DNA of 17,585 nucleotides from Methanobacterium sp. (GCA_019084405.1 JAHRFX010000090.1:1-17585), one strand, 5' to 3'. Shown: positions 6,561-14,127, numbered from the stretch's first letter. Numbers and translations: made by a program. The notes: generated from the letters alone by a model not told the origin.

Positions 6561-7306
6561 GTATAGCCTGTGGTGTGGTAGGCACTTATGTGGTGATTAA
6601 AAAAATAGTTTTTATAAGTGGAGGCATATCACATGCTGCTTTTGGAGGAATAGGTCTGGGGTATCTGCTGGGAATTAACCCTGTTTTGAGTGCCATACCT
6701 TTTAGTGTGGTATCTGCTGTATTGATGGGTTCTTTGGGTAAAAAGGTAGAGCTTAGTGAAGACGCTGCCATAGGTATTCTATGGTCTGTGGGAATGGCCC
6801 TGGGTATTATTTTTATTAATTTAAGTCCAGGATATGCGCCTGATCTTTTCAGCTACCTTTTTGGTAGTATATTAACGGTTCCCTATCAGGATCTATTAAT
6901 AATGTTGGTGCTCGATTTAATCATACTGGGAACGGTGGGACTATTTCATCGGGAATTCACTGCAATATCATTTGATGAAGAATTTGCAGAAGTAATGGGG
7001 GTGCCTTCCCAATTAATTTATATAATTCTTTTGGCACTGGTGGCTTTAAGTGTGGTGGTATTGATTAAAGCAGTGGGAATTATACTTATAATAGCTCTTT
7101 TAACCATCCCCGCTGCAATAAGCCGTCAATTTACTCATCATATACCTAGATTAATGATGACTTCTGTGATACTTGGTGTTATATTAACCAGCATGGGACT
7201 ATGGTTATCCTATTTATTTAATCTGGCATCAGGTGCTACCATCGTCCTGGTACTGGGAGCAGCTTTTTTTATCAGTGCTATTTTAAAAAAGATATGGTAT
7301 AATTAG
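6500..7306 (+). CDS. znuB: Metal (zinc-type) ABC transporter permease
   Basis: A 268-aa integral membrane protein of the ABC-3 permease family, with about eight hydrophobic helices. Family hallmarks are the early VIKKIVFISGGISHAAFGG (33-51), which includes the conserved Gly-Ser/Gly-His-Ala segment, GILWSVGMALGI in the middle, and the late VGIILIIALLTIPAA, whose turn contacts the ATPase. It forms the pore for metal delivered by ZnuA and is powered by ZnuC. The ATG follows GGTGG with 6 bases spacing. Length and motifs are complete. Confidence 0.9.
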   Translation: MLEFLQYQFMQNAFIAAILVSIACGVVGTYVVIKKIVFISGGISHAAFGGIGLGYLLGINPVLSAIPFSVVSAVLMGSLGKKVELSEDAAIGILWSVGMALGIIFINLSPGYAPDLFSYLFGSILTVPYQDLLIMLVLDLIILGTVGLFHREFTAISFDEEFAEVMGVPSQLIYIILLALVALSVVVLIKAVGIILIIALLTIPAAISRQFTHHIPRLMMTSVILGVILTSMGLWLSYLFNLASGATIVLVLGAAFFISAILKKIWYN

Positions 7307-7331
7307 TGGATGATTCTTATTGAGCTTTTAA

Positions 7332-7553
7332 GTAGTCATTTACATAAACTGTATCACCTGGCCTTTGGCAAATTATCTATACTTTTATTTTATAAAAAAC
7401 TGGGTTATGGTGGAAGTAATGGTTTTTATAGGAGAGGGGTTTTTAATAAAACAGTTATTTGAAATCAAATATTCCCGTGCATTTCTTATATCATTCATTT
7501 TAAATGCAGTAACCGCCATAGCGGATTATTTGATTCATTTAATTAATATATAG
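7332..7553 (+). pseudogene. Start-less remnant of a small integral membrane protein
   Basis: From the stop at 7329-7331 the frame is open for 73 codons to TAG 7551-7553. It reads membrane-protein-like throughout, with NCITWPLANYLYFYFI, then NWVMVEVMVFIGEGFLIKQL, then a last helix (AFLISFILNAVTAIADYLI). The pattern of a Thr-Trp/Asn-Pro-Leu turn, a Glu-containing helix, and a final Ser-Asn helix resembles the C-terminal part of a family of ~150-aa membrane proteins I remember. No ATG or ribosome site precedes the conserved part: the first start-like codon is a TTG at 7365 with no Shine-Dalgarno, and znuB ends 25 bases before the open frame. I infer loss of the 5' half. A short functional protein from TTG 7365 or ATG 7407 remains possible. 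Confidence 0.45.
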
Positions 7554-7604
7554 ATTTATAAAATTAATAATCATGAGAAGTTTTTAAGATTATCATTGAT
7601 TTTA

Positions 7605-7653
7605 TTAGTTTTTCCATCGGAATAGACAAATAATTAATAAGTGAAAAAACTAA
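7605..7653 (+). repeat. Inverted repeat upstream of the Sm-like gene
   Basis: TTAGTTTTT (7605-7613) and AAAAACTAA (7645-7653) are perfect 9-base inverted arms around a 31-base loop, ending 17 bases before the GGGAGG ribosome site of the next gene. It could be a terminator for the upstream genes, an operator, or a leader stem. In DNA this AT-rich, chance is possible. Confidence 0.3.
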
Positions 7654-7682
7654 CATTTACTTAATTTATAGGGAGGACCTGA

Positions 7683-7889
7683 ATGAAGTGCGGCTCTGAT
7701 CTAAGAGAAACCCTGAAATCTGCTCAAGGGGATTATTTAAGTATAACTCTTATTACTGGTAAAACTTATTATGGTGAGTTAAAAAGAGTTGAAACTGATT
7801 ATTTGCTTTTAGAACTAAAACTGAGAGGTGGAAAAGGTAAAACTTCAGTGATTATCCCTCAGTTACACATTGTTACCATTACCATCTAA
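7683..7889 (+). CDS. Small Sm-like (LSm-fold) protein, hypothetical
   Basis: A 68-aa protein. An N-terminal helix (DLRETLKSAQ) is followed by short strands resembling an Sm fold: YLSITLITGKTYYGELKRVE, then DYLLLELKLR, then a final strand TSVIIPQLHIVTITI. The order strand-Gly-Lys-strand-Gly-Glu-Leu and a closing 'IIP..IV.I' strand is typical of Sm-like RNA-binding or Sm-fold proteins; the classical archaeal Sm1 motif residues are not clear, so this is a fold-level guess. The start is firm: GGGAGG lies 6 bases before the ATG. It converges on rpiA with a candidate terminator between, and has a stem element upstream. Confidence 0.6.
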   Translation: MKCGSDLRETLKSAQGDYLSITLITGKTYYGELKRVETDYLLLELKLRGGKGKTSVIIPQLHIVTITI

Positions 7890-7932
7890 TAAATTAACTT
7901 ATACATTATAAATAAAAATAAGTATTAGTTTT

Positions 7933-7953
7933 AAAGTTAAACTTTGTTTTTTT
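7933..7953. terminator. Candidate terminator between the Sm-like gene and rpiA
   Basis: AAAGT-TAA-ACTTT (7933-7945) is followed by GTTTTTTT (7946-7953). The T run serves the plus-strand gene; the small hairpin is symmetric. Oligo-T tracts alone terminate transcription in archaea. Confidence 0.45.
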
Positions 7954-7979
7954 AAATGTATTTAATCAACTGAATATCC

Positions 7980-8654
7980 CTATAGCGGTCTTATTTTCTT
8001 AATACCATCAACACTACCTGCTATTACCATATCCACCACATTGGAAAAAATTCCATTTTCCACCACACCCGGTATGGAGTTTAGTTCTTTTTCTAATTTA
8101 GAAGCATCCTCAAAAAGGCCAAAATCCGCATCAATAACAAAATTACCATGATCAGTGACTACCGGGCCATCTTTCATCTGGGCCATCCGGATTTGAGGTG
8201 AAGCACCTGATTCTTTTAAAGTATTTAGAACCATGCGAGTTGACGAGGGTATCACTTCCAGGGGTACCGGTGTTTGGCCCAGCTTAGGAACCATCTTGGA
8301 ATCATCTACAATGACTATGAATTTATCTGCCGCATAATCCACTATCTTTTCCAGGGTGTGAGCAGCGCCCCCTCCTTTTATTAAGTTTAAATTAGGGTCA
8401 ACTTCATCTGCACCATCCACGGCAATATCCACATCATGTTCATCTAAGGTGGTTATAGGTATATGGGAATCTCTTGCTAAAAAAAAGGATTGATAAGAAG
8501 TAGGTATGCCCATTATATCCAATTCTTCTTCTTTTATTCTAATGCCTAATTTTTCAATAAAGTAATGGGTGGTGGAGCCTGTTCCCAGGCCTACAATCTG
8601 CCCATTTTTTATTTCAAGGGCGGCTTCATAACCAGCCATTTGTTTTAAATTCAT
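7980..8654 (-). CDS. rpiA: Ribose-5-phosphate isomerase A
   Basis: Interconverts ribose 5-phosphate and ribulose 5-phosphate, which in methanogens lacking an oxidative pentose pathway links the ribulose-monophosphate route to nucleotide synthesis. At 224 aa it has full length. The phosphate-binding GLGTGST is at 22-28, DGADEVD at 80-86, and KGGGAAHTLEK at 93-103, with the catalytic Glu at 102; DDSK follows at 117-120. GGAGAT lies 6 bases before the ATG. It is the last gene of an egsA, UPF0179, rpiA unit, 45 bases after the UPF0179 stop. The operon assignment is inferred from orientation and spacing. Confidence 0.94.
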   Translation of the reverse strand: MNLKQMAGYEAALEIKNGQIVGLGTGSTTHYFIEKLGIRIKEEELDIMGIPTSYQSFFLARDSHIPITTLDEHDVDIAVDGADEVDPNLNLIKGGGAAHTLEKIVDYAADKFIVIVDDSKMVPKLGQTPVPLEVIPSSTRMVLNTLKESGASPQIRMAQMKDGPVVTDHGNFVIDADFGLFEDASKLEKELNSIPGVVENGIFSNVVDMVIAGSVDGIKKIRPL

Positions 8655-8699
8655 GTTATAATCTCCGATCTGGTATAATATTAATATTTTAAAAATTAG

Positions 8700-9131
8700 C
8701 TAGCATTTTAAAAGGACTTTACTTAAATCATATCCTTTTAAACATTTTTTATCTGCTTTTCCTAAATTTTTTATAATCTTGCACTTATCATTAACCTTTA
8801 ATCCTTCAGGAAAACATAATTCATGCATTTGGCAATCTTCATCACACATAGGAGGATTTAAAGAAACTATTGATCCTTCAAAAGCACTTTTAGTATCAAC
8901 CAGTGATTTTATATGGGCTTTTTCAACTTCTACAACCTTTACTTTATTCTCCTCATGTATTTTACACTTCTGTTGTGCATCTTTTACATCTTTAATTATA
9001 TACATCCTTCCTTTTTCCAGAGAATCTATACATGTACCTTTGAATCTGCATTTAAGACATTCCTCTGCTGGCCCTATGTACTGAAAAATCAATCCTTTTT
9101 GTGCAAGTTTATTACCAATAAGTGTTATCAT
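8700..9131 (-). CDS. UPF0179 family cysteine-rich protein
   Basis: A 143-aa archaeal protein of the UPF0179 family, function unknown. It has ten cysteines in two similar groups: C25-X2-C28-X5-C34 with C56, and C96-X3-C100-X5-C106 with C117, then C130 and C143. The repeat-like arrangement with basic residues between suggests two metal or Fe-S sites; this is inference. The ATG shares a base with the egsA stop (TAATG at 9129-9133 on the minus strand), so its translation is probably coupled to egsA. Conserved proximity to egsA in related methanogens is what I remember but cannot verify here. Confidence 0.85.
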   Translation of the reverse strand: MITLIGNKLAQKGLIFQYIGPAEECLKCRFKGTCIDSLEKGRMYIIKDVKDAQQKCKIHEENKVKVVEVEKAHIKSLVDTKSAFEGSIVSLNPPMCDEDCQMHELCFPEGLKVNDKCKIIKNLGKADKKCLKGYDLSKVLLKC

Positions 9132-10174
9132 TAAATCACTTCCGTTTTAGTAGCCAGGCTTTCTGCTGCTTCCCGGGTTAAACCCCTATCACCTAAAATA
9201 GTATATCTATCTTCCCGAATTTTATGAGCCATGGTTAAAGCATCTATAATGTGTTCTGGATCGATTCCCAATTCATAAGCAGAGGTAGGTGCCTTCATTT
9301 TTTTTAAAGTATCCCTGATGAATTCCCAGTCCCCTCCATGGAGATGCATCATCATGATGGTTCCCACCCCACATTGTTCTCCATGTAGAGCCGGTTTAGG
9401 GGCCACTTCATCCAGAGCATGGCTGAATTTATGTTCAGATCCACTGGCAGGCCTACTGGTTCCTGCTATAGCAATGGCAATTCCACTACTTATTAATGAT
9501 TTAACCACCAGTTTGGCACTTTTTTCCAGGCCTTCTTTAATTGCATCCGCCGATTCAATAATCATTTTAGCAGTCATTAATGATAAAGCTGAAGCTGATT
9601 CACTGTAAGTTTCATTTAAAAGGCGATTAGCTAATTTCCAATCTAAAATAGCAGTATAATTGGATACAATATCCCCACATCCTGCAGCCAATAATTTAAA
9701 GGGGGCCTTGCTTATAATTTCAGTATCGGCAATTACCCCAATAGGGGACTGTGCTTCAAGAGAGACTGTTCCTTTTTTATCTTTTATAGAAGCACGGGGA
9801 GAAGCAATCCCATCATGGGAAGCAGCAGTGGGAACACTTATGAAATGTAAATTTGATTGAGTGGAAGCTATCTTGGCCACATCAATCACCTTACCCCCAC
9901 CTACACCTAAAACCAGTGAAACCCCATCTAATTGGTTTTGTATTTCCCTTACTGATTTTTCAGATGCTTCACTTATTTTAAAGGCATCTACCTCAAATCC
10001 CGCATTTTGTAAACTTTCAATAGTCTTTTCTCCACCAATTTTAAGGGTTTTTGGTCCGCTAACCACCAGAACTTTACCTTTGAATCTCAAATCACGACAT
10101 ATTTCTCCTGTTTTGTCTATGACCCCAGCTCCAGTATGAATTTCCCGTGGTAGTTGAATTTTCTTAGAATCCAT
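9131..10174 (-). CDS. egsA: NAD(P)-dependent glycerol-1-phosphate dehydrogenase
   Basis: Reduces dihydroxyacetone phosphate to sn-glycerol-1-phosphate, the backbone of archaeal ether lipids, and so marks the window as archaeal. The 347-aa protein belongs to the iron-alcohol-dehydrogenase-like fold. A nucleotide-binding GVGGGKVIDVAK is at 90-101, and PTAASHDGIASP (115-126) is typical of EgsA. Zinc ligands by comparison with the family are D168 (GCGDIVSNYTA), H248 (SGSEHKFSHAL) and H264 (LHGEQCG). AGGAAA ends 8 bases before the ATG. It is the first gene of the minus-strand egsA, UPF0179, rpiA unit and diverges from proS across a long AT-rich region. Confidence 0.95.
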   Translation of the reverse strand: MDSKKIQLPREIHTGAGVIDKTGEICRDLRFKGKVLVVSGPKTLKIGGEKTIESLQNAGFEVDAFKISEASEKSVREIQNQLDGVSLVLGVGGGKVIDVAKIASTQSNLHFISVPTAASHDGIASPRASIKDKKGTVSLEAQSPIGVIADTEIISKAPFKLLAAGCGDIVSNYTAILDWKLANRLLNETYSESASALSLMTAKMIIESADAIKEGLEKSAKLVVKSLISSGIAIAIAGTSRPASGSEHKFSHALDEVAPKPALHGEQCGVGTIMMMHLHGGDWEFIRDTLKKMKAPTSAYELGIDPEHIIDALTMAHKIREDRYTILGDRGLTREAAESLATKTEVI

Positions 10175-10210
10175 TTTATCTTTCCTGAAGTAATATCCTT
10201 AATAAATTAT

Positions 10211-10227
10211 CATTATATTTTTAAATG
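10211..10227 (-). promoter_or_regulatory. Candidate TATA box for the egsA operon
   Basis: On the minus strand CATTTAAAAATATAATG would start transcription near 10194, leaving a leader of about 20 bases containing the AGGAAA ribosome site. Confidence 0.35.
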
Positions 10228-10278
10228 CTCTCTAATAAAGTAATTTTGGATTTAAAATTCCTGATGCAAACAAATTTT

Positions 10279-10366
10279 GTAGATTTAATCTAACTTTAAT
10301 TAGTAGATTATATATTTGATATCATTTAACTAATTATATTGATTAATCTTAGTTAATTTGTAGATT
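10279..10366. repeat. Repeated GTAGATT motifs in the egsA-proS intergenic region
   Basis: The 355-base gap 10175-10529 has no credible gene. It contains three direct copies of GTAGATT (10279-10285, 10303-10309, 10360-10366). The first is part of the palindrome TAGATT-T-AATCTA (10280-10292). A perfect inverted pair TTAACTAA (10326-10333) / TTAGTTAA (10349-10356) lies between the second and third copies. The flanks of copies 1 and 3 are also alike. A binding-site cluster for a shared regulator is possible, but low complexity makes chance repeats likely. Confidence 0.35.
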
Positions 10367-10450
10367 AATATTATGTATAGACCCCTACATTTATCCATCT
10401 TTCAGTAGAAAATTAATAAAGGAATAAATCTTGTTTTAAATAAATCTATC

Positions 10451-10460
10451 TTATAAATAT
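10451..10460 (+). promoter_or_regulatory. Candidate TATA box for proS
   Basis: TTATAAATAT would start transcription near 10480, about 50 bases before the proS ATG. A second TATA-like CTATAAAT lies at 10475-10482. Confidence 0.35.
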
Positions 10461-10529
10461 TTATTATTAAAACCCTATAAATCAATTAGTTATATTTACA
10501 ACTTTATTACAGCAAATCACGGTGAAAAA

Positions 10530-11939
10530 ATGACAAATTTCAGTGAATGGTTTCACGATATTTTAGAGGAAGCAGAAATAATAGACTCCCGTTATCCAGT
10601 TAAAGGTATGCATGTTTGGCTTCCCCATGGATTCCAATTAAGGAAAGAAATTTTGAATATTCTAAAAAACATTTTAGATAGAGATCATGAGGAAGTACTA
10701 TTCCCTCTTCTAATCCCTGAAGGCGAACTGGCCAAAGAAGGAATTCACGTAAAAGGATTTGAAGACGAGGTTTATTGGATTACCCACGGAGGTTTAACGG
10801 AACTAAATCAAAAACTCGCTTTAAGGCCAACCAGTGAAACTGCAATGTATCCTATGTTTGCATTATGGGTACGTTCCCATACGGATTTGCCCCTTAAAGT
10901 ATACCAGACCGTTAACACCTTCCGTTATGAGACCAAGCACACCCGTCCCCTGATCAGGGTAAGGGAAATAACTACCTTTACCGAGGCCCATACTGTTCAT
11001 TCAACCCGGTCAGAAGCAGAAGAGCAGGTTGAAAAAGCAATTGAAATATATAAAGAATATTTTGATACACTGGCCCTGCCCTATGTAATTACCCGGCGCC
11101 CGGTCTGGGATAAGTTCCCGGGAGCAGATTACACCATGGCCTTTGACACTATAATGCCAGATGGTAAAAGCCTGCAAATTGGAACGGTACATAACCTGGG
11201 ACAGACCTTTGCTAAAACCTTTGAAATAACCTTTGAAAATCCAGAGGGGGATCACAAACTGGGATATCAAACCTGTTATGGGTTATCTGATAGGGTTATA
11301 GCTTCTGTAATTAGTATTCACGGGGATGAGTCAGGACTATGTTTACCTCCTGCTGTTTCACCAAATCAAATAGTTATTGTGCCTATAATCTTCAAAAAGA
11401 AGGGTGAAGAAGTTTTAGAAAAATGCAGAAGCTTAAAATCTTCTCTGGAAAAAGAAGGTTTCCGGGTTCACCTGGATGATAGGGATATCCGGGCAGGTAA
11501 AAAATATTATGAGTGGGAAATGAGGGGAGTACCCCTCCGAATTGAAATCGGGCCTAGAGATTTAGAAAAAAATAGTGCGGTATTATCCAGAAGAGATAAT
11601 GGTGAAAAATTCAGTACAGATTTAGATATTATCTCTGATGAAGTAGGTAAGACCCTTAACTCCATCACATCAGATATGAAAGAAAAAGCCTGGGCCAAAA
11701 TGAATTCTAATATCCGTCCAGTTCAAGGATTGGAAGAAGCCAGGGAGGAAATAGAGAATAATAAGGGAGTTATCTCATTTGACTGGTGTGGTAATGAGGA
11801 ATGCGGTAAAGAAATCGAAGAGAAGATTAGAGTAGATATATTAGGCGTTCAAAAAGAAAAAGAAAAAGAAGACGGTGGTACTTGTTTCCACTGCAGCAGT
11901 AAAGCAACCTGTCGAGCTTTGCTGGCAAGAACTTACTAG
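10530..11939 (+). CDS. proS: Prolyl-tRNA synthetase (archaeal/eukaryal type)
   Basis: Charges tRNA-Pro with proline. The 469-aa protein is a class II synthetase: motif 2 region TFRYETKHTRP through TTFTEAHTVH (130-157), and motif 3 region YGLSDRVIASVISIHGDESG (250-269) followed by LCLPPAVSPNQIVIVPI, which starts the anticodon-binding domain (about 280-380). The C-terminal domain has C420, C425, C452 and C455 for a zinc site and ends in Arg-Thr-Tyr, with the C-terminal Tyr usual for the archaeal/eukaryal type. It lacks the bacterial editing insertion. GGTGA precedes the ATG by 4 bases. The stop is 9 bases before the next gene, so proS and the following genes probably form one unit. Confidence 0.95.
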   Translation: MTNFSEWFHDILEEAEIIDSRYPVKGMHVWLPHGFQLRKEILNILKNILDRDHEEVLFPLLIPEGELAKEGIHVKGFEDEVYWITHGGLTELNQKLALRPTSETAMYPMFALWVRSHTDLPLKVYQTVNTFRYETKHTRPLIRVREITTFTEAHTVHSTRSEAEEQVEKAIEIYKEYFDTLALPYVITRRPVWDKFPGADYTMAFDTIMPDGKSLQIGTVHNLGQTFAKTFEITFENPEGDHKLGYQTCYGLSDRVIASVISIHGDESGLCLPPAVSPNQIVIVPIIFKKKGEEVLEKCRSLKSSLEKEGFRVHLDDRDIRAGKKYYEWEMRGVPLRIEIGPRDLEKNSAVLSRRDNGEKFSTDLDIISDEVGKTLNSITSDMKEKAWAKMNSNIRPVQGLEEAREEIENNKGVISFDWCGNEECGKEIEEKIRVDILGVQKEKEKEDGGTCFHCSSKATCRALLARTY

Positions 11940-11948
11940 AGGAAAATT

Positions 11949-12638
11949 ATGAATTACAGGGTAGTTTTAGTGGTAATGGCAATATTACTATTTGCCGGAG
12001 TCTTTGGGACCTTAAATTATTTATCTGATCAGGAATTAAATCTTGAACAAGCCTATGATGCCGGAACTATTACCCTAATCCAAAAAACCCCGGCTGGATC
12101 CGTTCCCCATGAAGTGACCGTTATTAATAAGGGTGAACAAGCAATTAAAGTTGAAAAAGGGTATACTCTAACCAGCAATTCTTCAGAAGATCTGGTTATT
12201 GCCCGAGAAGAAATTATATCGCCACAAAATAATGGGACTGTGCTGGCTTACTGCCTTGAACCAGAGACCAATGCTCAGGAAGAAACTGAGCTGGCAGTTT
12301 CTACAAAAGCCCCTCAACTAATAAGAGATTTAGTAAGTAATTCCAATCCACAGAATCCTGCTGAAGCCTTTAAAACCCAGTTAAAAATATGGATCCTGGC
12401 GAGTGATGGGGAAGTGAATATTTATAAAGGGGAAGCTCTTTCCCTGAGCAGAAAACAAGGCATATCTTCTTTTGAACTGCAGAATAATATATCCACATCC
12501 AGAATAGAAGTTATGACTCAGTTTAATCTTACAGAAACCGATATAGCCAATATAAGTACCAATGTTAATCTTATGAACCCTCCTAAAAGTTGGTGGGATC
12601 AGATTACCGGAACGATAAGTGAATTCATTGGAATTTAA
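11949..12638 (+). CDS. Membrane-anchored extracellular protein, hypothetical
   Basis: A 229-aa protein with one N-terminal helix (about 4-22, VVLVVMAILLFAGVFGTLNY) and no later membrane segment, so the bulk is probably outside the cell. Residues about 38-105 look beta-rich and Ig-like (HEVTVINKGEQAIKVEKGYT, then SPQNNGTVLAYCLEPE). A helical part with APQLIRDLVSNSNPQNP follows, then an Asn/Thr-rich segment with several N-glycosylation sequons (NNS, NLT, NIS) and a Trp-rich end (KSWWDQITG). AGAGGA sits immediately upstream and overlaps the proS stop region. I do not recognise the family; a counterpart beside proS in related methanogens is what I recall. A cell-envelope role is inferred only from topology. 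Confidence 0.7.
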   Translation: MNYRVVLVVMAILLFAGVFGTLNYLSDQELNLEQAYDAGTITLIQKTPAGSVPHEVTVINKGEQAIKVEKGYTLTSNSSEDLVIAREEIISPQNNGTVLAYCLEPETNAQEETELAVSTKAPQLIRDLVSNSNPQNPAEAFKTQLKIWILASDGEVNIYKGEALSLSRKQGISSFELQNNISTSRIEVMTQFNLTETDIANISTNVNLMNPPKSWWDQITGTISEFIGI

Positions 12639-12695
12639 ATTCATAAAAACTATTAAAATAAAAATATATGATTAAATTCTATAGGGAGACCTAAT

Positions 12696-13373
12696 ATGGA
12701 AAAATTATATGCCATCATACCCGTATCTCGATTTTCTCATGCGAAAACACGCTTATCCCCTACTTTATCCCCTTCAGAAAGAGAAGGTATTCTAAAAGCC
12801 ATGTTAACAGATGTAAGTAATAGTTTAAAGGATCTGGTTAGCGATTTAGTAGTTATAAGTGCTGATGAGGATGTTCTGGACTTTGCCTATGATCTGGGAA
12901 TCAGTATACTGCAGGAAAAAGGCCAGGCTGATTTAAATGGTGCTTTAAACCAGGCTATGGAATGGTGTGCCCATGAATGCCATAAGGTACTAATAACCCC
13001 CTCAGACATCCCTCTTATAGGAAAAGCTCAGCCCCAAAATTTTATTAATCAGTCTAATAAGTATGATATGGTAATTGCCCCTGCTAAAGGTGGAGGAACA
13101 AATGCATTACTTTTCAAGCCCGGGGATATGGAATTAAAATTTGGGGACTACAGTTTCTTTGAACATATTAAAGAAGCGGATATGAACGGATTAAGCCATG
13201 TGGTCTATGACTCATTTTATTTATCTCTGGATGTTAATACTGCCGAGGATTTAGGTGAAATTATATTGCATGGGGAAGGTACCCATACCCGGGAATTCTT
13301 AAATAAAATCCCTTTAAGTGTTAATCCCCACCGGGGATCAGATAGATTAGAAATTCATCGTGAGATAGTATGA
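12696..13373 (+). CDS. cofC: 2-phospho-L-lactate guanylyltransferase (CofC)
   Basis: Transfers GMP from GTP to 2-phospho-L-lactate, giving the activated side chain that CofD joins to Fo to make coenzyme F420, the deazaflavin hydride carrier of methanogenesis. The 225-aa length fits. Motifs: nucleotide-binding PVSRFSHAKTRL (9-20), TPSDIPLIG (101-109) with the metal-binding Asp, GGGTNALL (132-139) and LDVNTAEDL (178-186). GGGAG lies 8 bases before the ATG. Its TGA overlaps the thiD ATG (ATGA, 13370-13373), so the two are translationally coupled. The substrate is assumed by lineage; actinobacterial homologues use phosphoenolpyruvate. Confidence 0.93.
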   Translation: MEKLYAIIPVSRFSHAKTRLSPTLSPSEREGILKAMLTDVSNSLKDLVSDLVVISADEDVLDFAYDLGISILQEKGQADLNGALNQAMEWCAHECHKVLITPSDIPLIGKAQPQNFINQSNKYDMVIAPAKGGGTNALLFKPGDMELKFGDYSFFEHIKEADMNGLSHVVYDSFYLSLDVNTAEDLGEIILHGEGTHTREFLNKIPLSVNPHRGSDRLEIHREIV

Positions 13374-14119
13374 TTGCCATTTCTATAGCAGGATATGATC
13401 CCTCAGCTGGTGCTGGAATATTAAGCGATATTAAAACTTTTTCAGCATTAGGAGTGTATGGAACGGGCATTATAACAGCCCTTACTGCTCAGAATGCTAA
13501 AAGAGTATCGGGAATATACCCCATTAGCCCTGAATTTATAGAAGAGCAGATAGACCTGGTTATGGAAGATGCCGATATAATGTTTGGAAAAACTGGAATG
13601 CTGTACTCCCCCAATATAATCCGTTCTTTAGCTAAAAAAGTAAAAGAATACCAGCTTAAAATGGTGGTTGACCCGGTTATGGTGGCTGGATCAGGGGGTA
13701 AGCTATCCCAGCAGGGTTTGGCAGATTCCCTGAAAAAATATCTTTTAAAAAAATCGATTCTGGTAACCCCCAATATTCATGAAGCAGAAATACTCTCTGG
13801 AATCCAAATCAAAAACCAGGAGGATGCCATTAGAGCTGCCCGGAAGATAGGTAAGTATTGTGACGTGGTAATAACCGGGGGGCATCTGGAAGGAGATAAC
13901 ATTTTTTTTGATGGAAAACTGGAAATTTTCCAGGGGGAATTAATAGAAAGTAATAACACCCATGGGAGTGGATGTTCTTTTTCAGCAGCCGTGACGGCCT
14001 ACCTGGTTCAAGGGTTTGATTTAAAAGAAGCCCTGAAGCAGGCCGATAGTTATGTGAAAGAGAGTATCCGTCAGGGCCATTATGGCACCCTGAATCAATT
14101 CTGGAACCATGAAATTTAA
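13370..14119 (+). CDS. thiD: Hydroxymethylpyrimidine/phosphomethylpyrimidine kinase (ThiD)
   Basis: Phosphorylates the pyrimidine moiety (HMP and HMP-P) in thiamine diphosphate synthesis. The 249-aa protein has the ribokinase-like fold: GYDPSAGAGILSDIKTF at 8-24, GKTGML at 73-78, VVDPVMVAGSG at 99-109, VTPNIHEAEIL at 132-142, ITGGH at 168-172, and the anion-hole segment NTHGSGCSFSAA at 196-207 with catalytic Cys202. It is a stand-alone kinase; many archaeal versions carry a C-terminal ThiN domain, absent here. The start overlaps the cofC stop by four bases. A T8 run follows the stop directly. Confidence 0.92.
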   Translation: MIAISIAGYDPSAGAGILSDIKTFSALGVYGTGIITALTAQNAKRVSGIYPISPEFIEEQIDLVMEDADIMFGKTGMLYSPNIIRSLAKKVKEYQLKMVVDPVMVAGSGGKLSQQGLADSLKKYLLKKSILVTPNIHEAEILSGIQIKNQEDAIRAARKIGKYCDVVITGGHLEGDNIFFDGKLEIFQGELIESNNTHGSGCSFSAAVTAYLVQGFDLKEALKQADSYVKESIRQGHYGTLNQFWNHEI

Positions 14120-14127
14120 TTTTTTTT
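14120..14127 (+). terminator. Oligo-T terminator after thiD
   Basis: Eight consecutive T bases start right after the thiD TAA. Archaeal RNA polymerase stops at such tracts without a hairpin. The rest of the 144-base convergent gap before purA is AT-rich; on the minus strand it reads TTCTTTTTTA near 14243-14253, which could end purA transcripts. Confidence 0.45.

Noticed and set aside
8655..8667. Identical GGAGATTATAAC leaders before rpiA and purA (also 15288-15299)
   Set aside because: Most of the match is the ribosome site plus AT-rich spacer; two cases are not enough for a shared regulatory element.
9318..10139. Three long plus-strand ORFs opposite egsA
   Set aside because: egsA is complete with intact motifs; the antisense frames have no ribosome sites.
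10370..10408. Short ORF (11 codons from ATG 10373) as a proS leader peptide
   Set aside because: No ribosome site, no proline-rich content, and it ends over 100 bases before proS.
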